Made by a program: the position numbers and the translations under genes | In this document: one piece after another, positions 18,993-28,720 of the stretch | Position numbering within the stretch: position 1 is the first letter of the stretch | Layout of the letters: the number at the start of each line of letters is the position of its first letter | Source of the DNA: Ignavibacteria bacterium | GTDB taxonomy: Bacteria; Bacteroidota; Ignavibacteria; Kapaibacteriales; UBA961 | DNA: 64,000 nt | Reading direction: 5' to 3' | Assembly (NCBI GenBank): GCA_016720145.1 | Contig: JADJXV010000004.1 | Span: 1-64,000 of the forward strand | Notes under the pieces: model-generated | What the model saw: only the letters and a program-made list of their open reading frames with translations | Database searches by the model: none | What the model was told of the DNA's origin: nothing

Positions 18993-20573
18993 TTATTTTG
19001 TGTTTATTTGTAGTTGCAGCGAAGTCATTTTGGATCGTAGCTCGGTATTTTCTTTTTTCATTTCAATAATATACAGCGTCAGTTCCTCCACTTTTTGGAG
19101 TAATTTCACCTGCATGTCACCCACACTTGAGCCTCCGTTTTCGCTAATTTGTTTAGCACTTGGAATATTCGGTAAGTGGTGATTTGATTTAATATGTGAT
19201 TCGACATCCTCAAGAGGCATGAGTTTATACGAGTCATCAAATACAAAGTCTGCCCAATAATCAGCCGTCGTGGTCACAAATAATTCTTGAACGACAGCTT
19301 TTCCTTTGACGACAAGCTTTGCATCCCATACGTGTGGATTCTCCGTGGAAACCATCGATCCATTCACAGATTTCTGCCATTTCATGAGCCCGAATATACC
19401 TGCACTATTTAGATTAGCGGCATCGCGTTGGCCGATATGAACTTGACCACCTGCAAATACTTCGAAGGAGGTTTTGGACTCTACTCCAGCCGAAATCAGC
19501 GGACTTTCCCACCAATATTCATAAGAGGTCGGAGCCTGCTCAATGCGCAATGCTACCGGAGCAACGCCGGCTCGATCAGGATTGCGAAGTATAGATAATG
19601 TACCCTTGGGTCCATTTAAATTTAGCTTATGGCTCGACATCGTACCTCCAAGCTTTGTTAAATGATTACCAACTCCGACTGAACCTCCATACGATTCCAT
19701 CACCATCATAGTCCCTTCGCTCCCGAGTGGACCACCTCCGGGGATGCCACCTGCGGAAAAACGCAACTGACTCCCATAGGTAATTGCAGGATTGCCTGGG
19801 AAATTAACCCCATAGTTGTCAATATGATAATAGTTGTCAAAATTATTTTTAGGATTGAAAGATACTGTACCAGGCATACGGATATTGGTACCTTCATCCA
19901 ATCCACCCGTCGATATCGTGCCGCGCACATCGAGTAGTGAATTTGAATAGGGTAATAATGTCTTAATCCCTACTCTTTTATCGACAATGCGCATCACTTC
20001 TATTTGCTGCTGAGCATCTCCGTACGTTGAGGAACCACTGCAATAAAATGCAAGCCCACCACGGTATGTTCCTTCAGTTTGTGTAAGAATAGGGTCACCA
20101 TTATCTACATTAATAGATTTAATAGATGCGACCTGCCATTTATTTGGAACAAATTGATTTGTTCCGATAGTTGGTCGGTAGTCGCTATTTGACCAAAATT
20201 GAATCTCGGATTGACCGAATTTATTACCGTCTATACCTGTGAGAGCATCACCGAGATTGTGCTGCGTTTGCAAGCGTAGAATCGCAGGATAGTGTGTGCC
20301 GAGAACATTGCCAATTGGGGTAATTTCTTGCAATGAATGTACATGGAGCATTGTTTGAGGGTAGAGAATTCCTACTCCTGCACGACCAAGTGGATAAGCG
20401 ATATCGATAATTGCCGGTGCGGGATTGGGATTAGGCTGACTATTGACCCAATCCTGAAGCTGAGCATTTGATGGAATAACACAAATAGCGAGTAAAATTG
20501 CACCGGCTATTGATATTCGAGTAAAATAACCAAGTGTAATGATAGCTTGTGGAAAAGTGATACAGCGTTGCAT
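18993..20573 (-). CDS. Tail-fibre-like surface protein with C-terminal coiled-coil trimerisation tail
   Basis: A 526-residue exported protein. A membrane segment or long signal peptide lies at about residues 17-38. The middle is rich in Gly, Asn and short beta repeats typical of fibrous proteins. The last 95 residues contain a block ADYWADFVFDDSYKLMPL followed by NHHLPNIPSA and a coiled coil (VEELTLYIIEMKKENTELRSK). This ending is frequent in Bacteroidota proteins annotated as tail fibre domain or cell wall anchor proteins. It resembles phage tail-fibre C-termini without the S74 autoprotease motif. A second protein of the same design is at 24253-26295. No T9SS domain is present. Function unknown; adhesion is possible. 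Confidence 0.8.
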   Translation of the reverse strand: MQRCITFPQAIITLGYFTRISIAGAILLAICVIPSNAQLQDWVNSQPNPNPAPAIIDIAYPLGRAGVGILYPQTMLHVHSLQEITPIGNVLGTHYPAILRLQTQHNLGDALTGIDGNKFGQSEIQFWSNSDYRPTIGTNQFVPNKWQVASIKSINVDNGDPILTQTEGTYRGGLAFYCSGSSTYGDAQQQIEVMRIVDKRVGIKTLLPYSNSLLDVRGTISTGGLDEGTNIRMPGTVSFNPKNNFDNYYHIDNYGVNFPGNPAITYGSQLRFSAGGIPGGGPLGSEGTMMVMESYGGSVGVGNHLTKLGGTMSSHKLNLNGPKGTLSILRNPDRAGVAPVALRIEQAPTSYEYWWESPLISAGVESKTSFEVFAGGQVHIGQRDAANLNSAGIFGLMKWQKSVNGSMVSTENPHVWDAKLVVKGKAVVQELFVTTTADYWADFVFDDSYKLMPLEDVESHIKSNHHLPNIPSAKQISENGGSSVGDMQVKLLQKVEELTLYIIEMKKENTELRSKMTSLQLQINTK

Positions 20574-20913
20574 ATAATAAACTCCATTAGAAAAATATGA
20601 AGGATAAGCCGAGCAAACCCAAGAAGTTATTTATGGTTTGTCCGGTGAAATTACGGTGAATAATGCAATTCTTCTCAATGGTATTCTCATTGAAAATGTG
20701 GTAATGTTTAGGCTCCGACTCGCGACGTGAGAAACCATAGCGCACGGAATCGAGAGTATGATGGTAGTTTTTTTGATTGCACCTATGGAGATGTGAGTAA
20801 AGTAGTTGAGTATATGTTGGAAGCTATAAATGATGAAACGTTTTTTTGGGTAGATTGCACTTTCTCTAACTCTTGCAGGATGAGGGACATCCTGCTAGGG
20901 CTTTTTAGGGTAT
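20574..20913. other. Intergenic region with two small inverted repeats
   Basis: About 340 bases. GCAGGATG at 20875-20882 pairs with CATCCTGC at 20888-20895, and CTTTTT follows on the plus side, so it may act as a terminator for plus-strand transcripts. TTCTCAATG and CATTGAAAA near 20671-20695 form a weaker hairpin. A 64-codon plus-strand frame at 20727-20921 has no coding character. Confidence 0.45.
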
Positions 20914-23445
20914 TTACTTAATGATAATGAGCTTTTGGGTCTGTACGAATGTACCTGTTCGTAATGTGTAGTAATAAACCCCGCTTGGGAGCTCTGACGT
21001 TCCGAAGCTTACTTCATACGATCCTTGAGGATGGTCTGAGTTATCTACTAACGTTGTTATTTGTTGACCAAATCCGTCTGACACAGTCAACTGAGTAAAT
21101 CCTGGCTGCGCTATAGAGTATTGCATGATAGTTTGACCAGAAGATGGGTTGGGTATGGCAGTGACAGAGGAATTGGTTGGGCTTGTATTTTTACTACTAT
21201 TAGACCCAATAATCTTGTTTTGACTATGACCCTTCTGTTCTGTATCAAAAGACCTTGCGCGATAATCGTTGCTCGTACAGTAGCTCTTCAAGTCGGCACC
21301 TGATACAGGCGGAATTGGAACATATACAGGAGGTAGCCCAATTTCTAAAGTAATGTCATCACCTATTTCTACATCGGGATCTATATTAATAATGGGGGCA
21401 ATAAATCTGATCTTTGCTCCATTTGTAGTCTTAATATTCTTTTTAATTACAATCTTACCCCAAGCATAGAAAGTTTGGTCATTCGAATATGTTGTTGGAG
21501 AATTTACCTCTATCATAACTGGGTAATTATCACCATTAGCCACTGTGGGCTGTGACGTTGGTATTGGGTTCACAGGGTAAGTAAGAATCTGTACCGTTTG
21601 ATTCACTTTGCCATACTTATTTGGCTTAAAAACATAATGTATTGTGAACTTGATATGATACCAATAATCATTAAAAAAATAAGTTCGATTTGTACTATTT
21701 GGATTTACAAGATTGACAATATTATACATCCAGTGTGTAACGCTGCCAATATAATTTATGGGGTATAAAGGGGTTGAGTACCATTCTCGAGAGCTTGAAT
21801 TTTTATCTTGTCTGATGGAAGAAAATTGAGTTCCATTTAGTTCAATGCCATCGCCTGACCATGTTGGGGTATTACGATATAACTCATTTACTTCGAGAGA
21901 TACTGATACACTCGTTTTTTCTACATCAATTTCAGCAGAAGGATTAAATGCATACTTTATGGATTCTGGGTCAATCCAAAACTGTAAATTTTCTCGTTCC
22001 CCTAAACCAGAATATTCCGTATCAGGATTTTTATGATAGACCCTAACTATGGGAGTTTTAAGTAGTGCAAATAGCCCCAATGCTTCATTGTAAATGGGGT
22101 AATTTTTATCCGGTACAAAGTTAGGAGTGGAAGTGTTTTCAGTGTGTTTGCTGCCGGGAGTTGCAATTGTCGCACTCGTAGCTCCGGTTTTTGTTTCATC
22201 GGTAATTGTTCCACTGAGTGCCATTTCGGCTTCGATAAATTGAATTGATGGTACAGACTTTTTTTCAGGAGTAATTCCACCGATTATTAGATCGGCTGCT
22301 TGAGCAAAAAGTGTCAAACCATGATCTTTGATATTTCCTACAATAGGAATATCGTTCATTATCAACCCAGTCGGTCCATTAAGCCATTTATCACCAGCTT
22401 TCGCGCCTGCTTTTAGGATGTTTCCTATCAAGTCCAAAGCGGTTTTATTACTTGCATCGGTTTGGTTTTGCTTGTGGTTGTTGATTAGTTTGTCGATGTT
22501 TAAGTACGTAAGAACTCCACCTCTAATCTGATCTAAATTGTCCAAAGTTATCGATGTAAGAAAATCTCTTTTATTATTAAGCAATGGGCTGTTGCCAGAG
22601 TCATCTAAGTCAACGATTGTGCCAATAAGTCTACCACCAAGTGATGCAGTCGAAGTATTTTGTATCCAAAATTCTAAATCAAGCTCTGATTGAAAATGAC
22701 AAACACACGGGTCATAGCCTACAGTAAAATCAGTTGAAAAGAATTGCCCTGCAGTTGTTGCGTCTGAGCTGCTGGAAATTTCGTTCGTACTTGTTTGTTC
22801 GTCCAACGGTTTTGATAATTCACCATAATGGCTAAATAATGCAGAAGCGTTTCGACCTTGACCTTTACGCATTACTAGCTTCGTTATCATCTTATCATTT
22901 GCACCTATATCTGCAAATGCTGCGAATACACGTATCTTGCTAATATATTTATTATACAATATTATAAGAGGTCCAATCCTGGTGTCATTTTGTGCAAGAT
23001 GATCACTTTCATTTGCTAAGAATCCATTGTTTTTGTACAATAGCTCCCATCCGTCAGCAGGATAATAATCTAATTTATCAACTGAGCGGTCAGTTACCGA
23101 ATAGCTTGAAAAGTTAAGATGGGAAAGATAGGGATATTCAGTCATAAATGGGTTGGTTAGTGGAAATGGGTCTGTATAACTTGAGCCCGTTGTATATCCA
23201 CCGCCTGGTAGTAAATGATAGACAATCCAGGGAGAAGTCATCCAGTTAAATTGATTTGTCATCCAGGGTCTTTCATTATTTTCAGCTTTATTATTTGTCG
23301 GATCGGTGCTGATAATATCGTTGCAGCACGACGGTATTGGCTCTCCTGTTTGATAATCACGAATACAATCATTTTGAGCTTGTATATTCGATGGGATTAT
23401 AATAAGAAATAGTGTAGATAAGTAGGTCAGTCGGGTGATTTTCAT
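20914..23445 (-). CDS. Large T9SS-exported surface protein of unknown function
   Basis: An 843-residue protein with a signal peptide (about 23 residues ending IQAQ). It has a long body without a fold I recognise and a segment near residue 690 (KIRFIAPIINIDPDVEIGDDITLEIG) like the beta-solenoid rungs often placed before sorting domains. A complete T9SS type A domain closes it (IPNPSSGQTIMQYSI to LPSGVYYYTLRTG). It would be secreted across the outer membrane and attached to the surface. Its start overlaps the lipoprotein gene's stop as ATGA (23445-23442), showing translational coupling. The two products probably act together. Confidence 0.85.
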   Translation of the reverse strand: MKITRLTYLSTLFLIIIPSNIQAQNDCIRDYQTGEPIPSCCNDIISTDPTNNKAENNERPWMTNQFNWMTSPWIVYHLLPGGGYTTGSSYTDPFPLTNPFMTEYPYLSHLNFSSYSVTDRSVDKLDYYPADGWELLYKNNGFLANESDHLAQNDTRIGPLIILYNKYISKIRVFAAFADIGANDKMITKLVMRKGQGRNASALFSHYGELSKPLDEQTSTNEISSSSDATTAGQFFSTDFTVGYDPCVCHFQSELDLEFWIQNTSTASLGGRLIGTIVDLDDSGNSPLLNNKRDFLTSITLDNLDQIRGGVLTYLNIDKLINNHKQNQTDASNKTALDLIGNILKAGAKAGDKWLNGPTGLIMNDIPIVGNIKDHGLTLFAQAADLIIGGITPEKKSVPSIQFIEAEMALSGTITDETKTGATSATIATPGSKHTENTSTPNFVPDKNYPIYNEALGLFALLKTPIVRVYHKNPDTEYSGLGERENLQFWIDPESIKYAFNPSAEIDVEKTSVSVSLEVNELYRNTPTWSGDGIELNGTQFSSIRQDKNSSSREWYSTPLYPINYIGSVTHWMYNIVNLVNPNSTNRTYFFNDYWYHIKFTIHYVFKPNKYGKVNQTVQILTYPVNPIPTSQPTVANGDNYPVMIEVNSPTTYSNDQTFYAWGKIVIKKNIKTTNGAKIRFIAPIINIDPDVEIGDDITLEIGLPPVYVPIPPVSGADLKSYCTSNDYRARSFDTEQKGHSQNKIIGSNSSKNTSPTNSSVTAIPNPSSGQTIMQYSIAQPGFTQLTVSDGFGQQITTLVDNSDHPQGSYEVSFGTSELPSGVYYYTLRTGTFVQTQKLIIIK

Positions 23446-24248
23446 AATATTCTTACTCCTCTAAATTTACGTTCTGGTCGCACAGGAATATGCCCAGAAC
23501 TATCAACAATATTAACACGATAATGAATCAATAAAGAATCATTATTCTTGCCATGAATGTACGAGATTCCGCTCGGGCGCATACAGTCATTATTTCCAGA
23601 ATATGCAAATTCATCTTCTTTGTACGAATTGGTATGTCCACCAATCTGCCAGCATATACACCCTTTCTTAGGAAAATCAAGAATTGCATAAACTGTTCTA
23701 TCTGGCTGTGTAAAATAGTATGGGTCTATAGTTATGGTCAGTGTATCATTAGGAGAGTCATCATGTACTCCTTTAAACCGTCCACCTCTTGGTGAGTCGA
23801 ATCTATGGATAAGGGTTCCGGGGTCATCGACTATAGGGACAGTATAAAGCAATCGTACAACAGTGTCGATACCATCATCACTTGGGAAACATGTTGTATC
23901 GGGTTTCTTACGTACAATAAGTCGTATTGGGATTTGCTCCCCACGTGGAAAATTTCCACGTATAACATCTCGTGTGGTAATCGTTTGAGAGCCAATAGTC
24001 CATTCGTATGAATCAGCATTGCGAACTTTGGCTTCAAAAAGGACAGAAGAATTCAGAACAGTATCGCAGTCATATTTCACCCAAAAAGGATGATCACTTC
24101 CAGATAAGTCAGCAATAGTAAATGCAGCCGTAATTGGTGCTTTCCCCACACAAGGGTCAATCGGTAGCGGCTTGACTACCTCCTCAGGGCACCCTACCAG
24201 GATCACCGCTCCCACCAAAAGTAAAGTCAAAACATAGTTCTTTTTCAT
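23442..24248 (-). CDS. Lipoprotein coupled to the large T9SS protein
   Basis: A 268-residue lipoprotein. From the ATG at 24248 the signal peptide MKKNYVLTLLLVGAVILVGC ends in a lipobox (LVGC), which decides this start over the longer frame beginning at 24326. The mature part begins with a Pro/Glu-rich linker and then a PKD-like or Ig-like region (ADSYEWTIGSQTITT). The remainder (GCICWQIGGH, then RPSGISYIHG) is not recognised. The start is five bases after the stop of the tail-fibre-like gene, and its own stop overlaps the next start by ATGA, so the three genes form one operon. Confidence 0.82.
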   Translation of the reverse strand: MKKNYVLTLLLVGAVILVGCPEEVVKPLPIDPCVGKAPITAAFTIADLSGSDHPFWVKYDCDTVLNSSVLFEAKVRNADSYEWTIGSQTITTRDVIRGNFPRGEQIPIRLIVRKKPDTTCFPSDDGIDTVVRLLYTVPIVDDPGTLIHRFDSPRGGRFKGVHDDSPNDTLTITIDPYYFTQPDRTVYAILDFPKKGCICWQIGGHTNSYKEDEFAYSGNNDCMRPSGISYIHGKNNDSLLIHYRVNIVDSSGHIPVRPERKFRGVRIL

Positions 24249-24252
24249 AATT

Positions 24253-26295
24253 TTATTCCTCATCGATAGGAAGAGAGGCGTTGATGGCATCAACACGTCG
24301 ACGTAGAGATTTGTTTTCATCTTCAATTTTTATAAGATGGAGCGTGAGCTCTTCTACTTTTCGTAAAAGTACTGCTTGCATTTCCTGCAAATCAATACCG
24401 TTTTTCGACACTTCTGCCTCTGCCGGTACATCAGGTAAGTGACCATTCTCATCAATATATTCTCTTACTTCACTTAGTGGCATTAAGCGGTAACCCGGGC
24501 TAAACACATTGTCAGCCCAATGATTTACTGTAACTCGTACTAGTTTTGCAACGACTGCTCCGTTGACGGAAAGCAGCGATGGATAGACTGTTTGGTCTAG
24601 ATTTCCTGCGGTAGCTGTATAATCCCATTGTAGTGTACCTACATTTACATCACCACTTTCGGAAATTTGCAAGCGATGCACGTTATTTGTCTTGAAAATT
24701 AAAGACGTATTGTTTTTTGTCCCGATAAAGTCGTCTTCGCCGATATCGTTCCCTGTCAATGACCAGCCAGATGGCTCTGTAGCGGCTATCAGCTCACCAC
24801 TTGCATTGGCATAGACAGCTCGTGATCCTGTACCGGCAAGAGTACCAATAGTGATTTTATTGTCATTGGCAACAGAAAGTGCTGTCGTCCAAGTGATTGC
24901 CGCATCCTGCTGCATACCGGAGGCAGTACCGACTTTAAGGGAAATTGTACCATCACTCAAGGATATTGCTGCAGGCTTTCCACCGGGTGCTACACCATCA
25001 GAAATACGTTTCCAAGCACCATCATAATATGCATTGTGGGTCACAATACTATTTGAGTTATCTGCATACGTTCCGAATCTACTACCAATCTGAAACTTCG
25101 CTTTAACGACATCAATGCCAATCCCGACATTACCATTGTCTTTGACTACAAAACGTGTAAAGGGTGTACCATACAACTCACCGCTATTGGCGACCCGGAG
25201 GGCATTCTTTGTCGCACTCGACTCGCTAAGACCACGAATGAATACGCGACTGTCGGCGTCGGCTGTAGCGCCTAATCCTATAGTTGCCTGATCGCCGTTA
25301 TTTTCGACATTGTTATTAGTATTACCAATGGTAATTCCCTTGACTGCGCCGCTTGGTTCGCTGAGGTTGACAACGCTACCTGCTAGCCCCTTGCCGCTAT
25401 TGGTCAAATACATCAAGTTGTGGTCTTCTTTAAACATCACTCCCATAGCAGCAGAAAGGTGGGATGCCGTAGGGTCGATTTCCAATATATGAGGCGGAAC
25501 ATCCCAAAATCGCCGTATCACCAATTGCGGAGCGCCTCCAACAATCTCGTTATTCGTGTTTTGATTATATCCCATGTAATAGTCATTGGCTCCAACATGA
25601 AACGTCATTTTCTCATAAATCTGGAGCATTTCCTTCGGCTTTGTCGTGCCAATCCCTACCATACCATCGACTATGCGCATTACTTCCCGATTGGTTTCCA
25701 TCGGTAGCGATGCGCTTTTCGACAGACTACAGAAAAATGCGAGTCCTCCGCGTAAGTCTATCTCTGCCGGATCATTAGGTTGATAAAGTGGATTTGGCAA
25801 GCCGGGATCTATTCCCAGTCCATTGGTTATACCAAGAATTTTCCCCACACACCAACCGCCTGCCCCATAATTTTGTGTACTGCCGGAGAAAAATTCAATG
25901 CCTGCCTGGCCAAAATAATTCACGTTTGAATTATCACCGAAATTTTGAGACTGAGTTTGTAGGCGAAGAAAAGCCGGCTGATAAACTGTATTGGTCGATA
26001 CACCAAAATTTTCAGAATGAAGATGAAGCATACGCATTGGCAGGAAAGTAGTGCTGGCAGGAGGAGGAGCAAAAAGACCAATACCGGCTAAGCCGTTATG
26101 AAGCTCTGTCGGAGGAAATGAATTTGGTACAAATCCCCATTGAGCGTTGGTTTGCATAGTAGTGAAAGTCGAGAGTATGACCGTGAGAAATACACCAATG
26201 TATCCTAGTCGTCCTAAGGAATATAGGGTAGAATTACATTGCGAGCGGAATTTATACAAAAAAATGGAATGTGGATGTACATAAGAACGTAACAT
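24253..26295 (-). CDS. Second tail-fibre-like surface protein
   Basis: A 680-residue paralogue of the protein at 18993-20573. Both share an unusually long N-terminal region before a hydrophobic segment (here residues 30-52). They also share the openings NGLAGIGLF/RAGVGILY, MLHLHSENFG/MLHVHSLQEI, FLRLQTQ/ILRLQTQ, GGLAFFCS/GGLAFYCS and VMRIVDGMVGIGT/VMRIVDKRVGIKT. The C-terminal tail is VNHWADNVFSPGYRLMPL, GHLPDVPAEAEV and a coiled coil (VEELTLHLIKIEDENKSLRRR). The middle holds short repeated phage-fibre-like strands (GNVGIGI, GDVNVGTLQW). No protease motif or T9SS domain is seen. It is the first gene of the minus-strand operon. Confidence 0.82.
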   Translation of the reverse strand: MLRSYVHPHSIFLYKFRSQCNSTLYSLGRLGYIGVFLTVILSTFTTMQTNAQWGFVPNSFPPTELHNGLAGIGLFAPPPASTTFLPMRMLHLHSENFGVSTNTVYQPAFLRLQTQSQNFGDNSNVNYFGQAGIEFFSGSTQNYGAGGWCVGKILGITNGLGIDPGLPNPLYQPNDPAEIDLRGGLAFFCSLSKSASLPMETNREVMRIVDGMVGIGTTKPKEMLQIYEKMTFHVGANDYYMGYNQNTNNEIVGGAPQLVIRRFWDVPPHILEIDPTASHLSAAMGVMFKEDHNLMYLTNSGKGLAGSVVNLSEPSGAVKGITIGNTNNNVENNGDQATIGLGATADADSRVFIRGLSESSATKNALRVANSGELYGTPFTRFVVKDNGNVGIGIDVVKAKFQIGSRFGTYADNSNSIVTHNAYYDGAWKRISDGVAPGGKPAAISLSDGTISLKVGTASGMQQDAAITWTTALSVANDNKITIGTLAGTGSRAVYANASGELIAATEPSGWSLTGNDIGEDDFIGTKNNTSLIFKTNNVHRLQISESGDVNVGTLQWDYTATAGNLDQTVYPSLLSVNGAVVAKLVRVTVNHWADNVFSPGYRLMPLSEVREYIDENGHLPDVPAEAEVSKNGIDLQEMQAVLLRKVEELTLHLIKIEDENKSLRRRVDAINASLPIDEE

Positions 26296-26839
26296 GATAA
26301 CTCCAATAAAATATATTGAATAGTGCCATCAAGCTGCAGTGATTTATAGCTTGAAGGTGTGCTGCTATGAAAAATAGAAGTATGCTATACTTCTGAGTAC
26401 AGAAGTAGTCGGATATGTAATGGAGCAGGAAGATCTCTTTAGAAAACTTATGAGATCAGATTGAATTGAGTATTGAAGTAGATTTGAGGGCACCTCGTAC
26501 GATTGTGAAAAATGATGATAGTTGTATGAAAAACAAACAAATACGTAATCGATACTCTAAATTTAGATACCAATATATTTGGTATGGAATCACGTGTTTC
26601 TAAGCAGAGTGGTGAAAAGGTTCGGAAAAGTTGCACTATTGTAAAAAAAATTGAATTTATCGAATACGATATATTCTTCTAAACAATTAAAAGGAATTTC
26701 TCCTTAAAATATTTTGTTCGTTTTATTATTATAAAAGGACTGGAACATGTAATATAAGCTATGAGAAGCCTATTGCTAGAGGGAATATGGTATTTTAACC
26801 AGCAGAGGTGGAGGGGGAGAAGAAGTATAATCTGAATAT
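26296..26839. other. Long intergenic region upstream of the surface-protein operon
   Basis: About 540 AT-rich bases without a credible gene. It should hold the promoter of the minus-strand operon that starts at 26295. The only clear structure is the palindrome at 26376-26394. Confidence 0.45.
26376..26394. promoter_or_regulatory. Perfect 8-bp inverted repeat upstream of the operon, possible operator
   Basis: AGAAGTAT, three bases, ATACTTCT: a perfect dyad about 80 bases before the first gene of the minus-strand operon, with a further AGAAGTA half-site at 26401. No T-run follows, so an operator is as likely as an RNA hairpin. No regulator can be named. Confidence 0.3.
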
Positions 26840-27559
26840 TTACGCGACCACAAATCTCAACAATTCAGTCCACTTGGTGAGAAGTAAGACTCTGTAGCCA
26901 AGAATTGCACCGGCACCAATCATAGTTGCACCGGCAAAGCGATGGATGCGGATCGTAAGAGAAGGGGAGAAACGCTCGCGGTAATGAAGTACAACGCGAA
27001 GTAACCCGTAGAGCCAGCCAAAATTACCGAGACCGAATCCAATGGAATAGACGACGCTGCCGAGGACAGTAGTCTCGATAAGGGAAGAATGCTGGACGAG
27101 CATGGAGGTGTAGGTGAGCGAAGGTAAGAATGTTGGGTTGGCAATGTTGGCAAGAGCTATTCCCACTCCCAAAAAGAAAGGTCCGTTTTTCTTGAGACGT
27201 GTCGTGAAGGCAATGAGAGAGTTGGGGTTACGAGCAGAGGTAGATTCTTGTGTGAGGGTTGTAGTGCGGAACTGCATAAATCCATAGATTATCATTGCCG
27301 CGATACAGAAAAGCTGAAAGAAAAACATGATAATAGGGTGATTGACAAAAAGTGCCTGAAGTGTACCAAAAAACATTGTCGCTGTGAGCATTGCGAGCAA
27401 ACTATAGACGAAATCCAAAAACGATGCTCCAAAGCTGATGAGTGCTCCGCTGCGCTGGTCGCCACGAAGACCGGATTTGAGAATAGTGACTCCAACCGGA
27501 CCGGGCGCGATTGCAAGAATGAATCCCACCGCAACACCGACAAGTAATGTAACTATCAT
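26840..27559 (-). CDS. LysE-family amino acid exporter
   Basis: A 239-residue inner-membrane protein of the LysE/RhtB translocator superfamily. The family signature is at the N-terminus: GFILAIAPGPVGVTILKSGLRGDQRSGALISFGAS, where the Pro-Gly-Pro and the following Gly and Arg residues are typical. Six hydrophobic segments can be counted, including LDFVYSLLAMLTATMFFG, FFFQLFCIAAMIIYGF and the region around LANIANPTFLPSLTY. Members export basic or other amino acids and their analogues; the substrate here is unknown. It is divergent from the outer-membrane cluster that follows. Confidence 0.88.
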   Translation of the reverse strand: MIVTLLVGVAVGFILAIAPGPVGVTILKSGLRGDQRSGALISFGASFLDFVYSLLAMLTATMFFGTLQALFVNHPIIMFFFQLFCIAAMIIYGFMQFRTTTLTQESTSARNPNSLIAFTTRLKKNGPFFLGVGIALANIANPTFLPSLTYTSMLVQHSSLIETTVLGSVVYSIGFGLGNFGWLYGLLRVVLHYRERFSPSLTIRIHRFAGATMIGAGAILGYRVLLLTKWTELLRFVVA

Positions 27560-27842
27560 TTTGAAAAAGAGTTGAGTTTAAAAAGTACGCTGATATCGGC
27601 TATAAACTGTCAGCGAAAAACTTCACTGTGTAAAGAATTACACACATTTTACACTACCAACATACAAAAAGGATACTTGATGACCAAACTCTTCAATTAA
27701 TATTACAGTAGTGTTCGTATTGAAAAGAAAGAAAAAGAAAGAAAAACAATGTTTTTTCACTTTTTTCTTGGTGCAGCGGAAAAAACTTGGTAAAATTGAA
27801 TTACAGATTACGTTCAATTCAATTTATAATGGAGAATACTCG

Positions 27843-28565
27843 ATGAAAAGACTCTTTCTATGTGCTGTAATGGCGATGTCAGTTTCGATGGAAATGTTTG
27901 CAGAAGATATTGATCAATTAGGAGTTGGAGTGTTTGTAGCAGGAAAAGCAGGCACAAATATAGGTACACAATTGCGAACTTCAGAGTCCGGATTTAATAT
28001 AAACCCATTATCAGATTTTGGAATCACCAGCTATATTCCCTTATCATGGAGAAAAAATTATGGTGTAATAGCTGAAGTGGGAATGTCAAGCTATTCATTT
28101 AGTGAGAAACCAATCACGAATGCGACTGATGATAACACAATCATTCGTAAGTTCAACTATCTGACCATCGCTCCTAGCTTTAATGCATATTTTCTAACAT
28201 TTGGGTTTGCCATTGGCTTACCGATGGGTGTATCAAAAAAAACTGCATCAGGGACAGATTTAGGCACAATCGAAAATGATTCAACTTTTATTTCACCCGG
28301 TGTGACAGGACTTGTAACGCGTGATTTAAAAGATAATACTCAAATGATTTTAGAAATTCGTTTAGGTACTATGATTCCTGTTTTGAAGTCAACTACCGGT
28401 CGTCTCAACGTATTTGCAAATTTAGGATATATGATTTCCGGAATGTATAAAGATGAATATTATGCAAAGTTTGCATCACTTTCGCAATACAATCCTAGCA
28501 CGTTGTCTTTTTCAGTAGGAGTGAATTACGTTTTCAACCTCACACAGCCCGAAGCAGATGAATAA
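27843..28565 (+). CDS. Small outer-membrane beta-barrel protein, paralogue 1
   Basis: A 240-residue exported protein. The frame is open from 27711, but the ATG at 27843 starts a clean signal peptide (MKRLFLCAVMAMSVSMEMFA), and AATGGAGAA lies just upstream, so this start is chosen. The mature part has alternating hydrophobic beta strands and ends SFSVGVNYVFNL, fitting a small outer-membrane barrel. Segments DFGITSYIPLSW, GMSSYSFSEKP, DDNTI and YLTIAPSFNAY align with the protein at 30838-31470 (DLGATFYLPFSA, GYSTYSIKSKP, DDNTF, YFSIAPNINFS). The two are therefore paralogues. Function unknown. Confidence 0.8.
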   Translation: MKRLFLCAVMAMSVSMEMFAEDIDQLGVGVFVAGKAGTNIGTQLRTSESGFNINPLSDFGITSYIPLSWRKNYGVIAEVGMSSYSFSEKPITNATDDNTIIRKFNYLTIAPSFNAYFLTFGFAIGLPMGVSKKTASGTDLGTIENDSTFISPGVTGLVTRDLKDNTQMILEIRLGTMIPVLKSTTGRLNVFANLGYMISGMYKDEYYAKFASLSQYNPSTLSFSVGVNYVFNLTQPEADE

Positions 28566-28720
28566 ACGTTTCGTGCTTACTATTCCAACCAATAAATACT
28601 ATATTTTTTGAGAGAATTCAATGTGGAAATCATACATTTGATTAATGGTTCGATATTCATAATAAATACTATTTTTGTGTAACTACTGTCGGCTAACAAT
28701 TATAATTTAGGAGAAATTAT

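Noticed and set aside
20727..20921. Plus-strand frame of 64 codons between two surface genes
   Set aside because: No motif, no ribosome binding site, and it overlaps the end of a well-supported minus-strand gene.
18993..26295. Prophage or phage tail module
   Set aside because: The two fibre-like proteins have signal-type N-termini and no capsid, terminase, tube or integrase gene is nearby.
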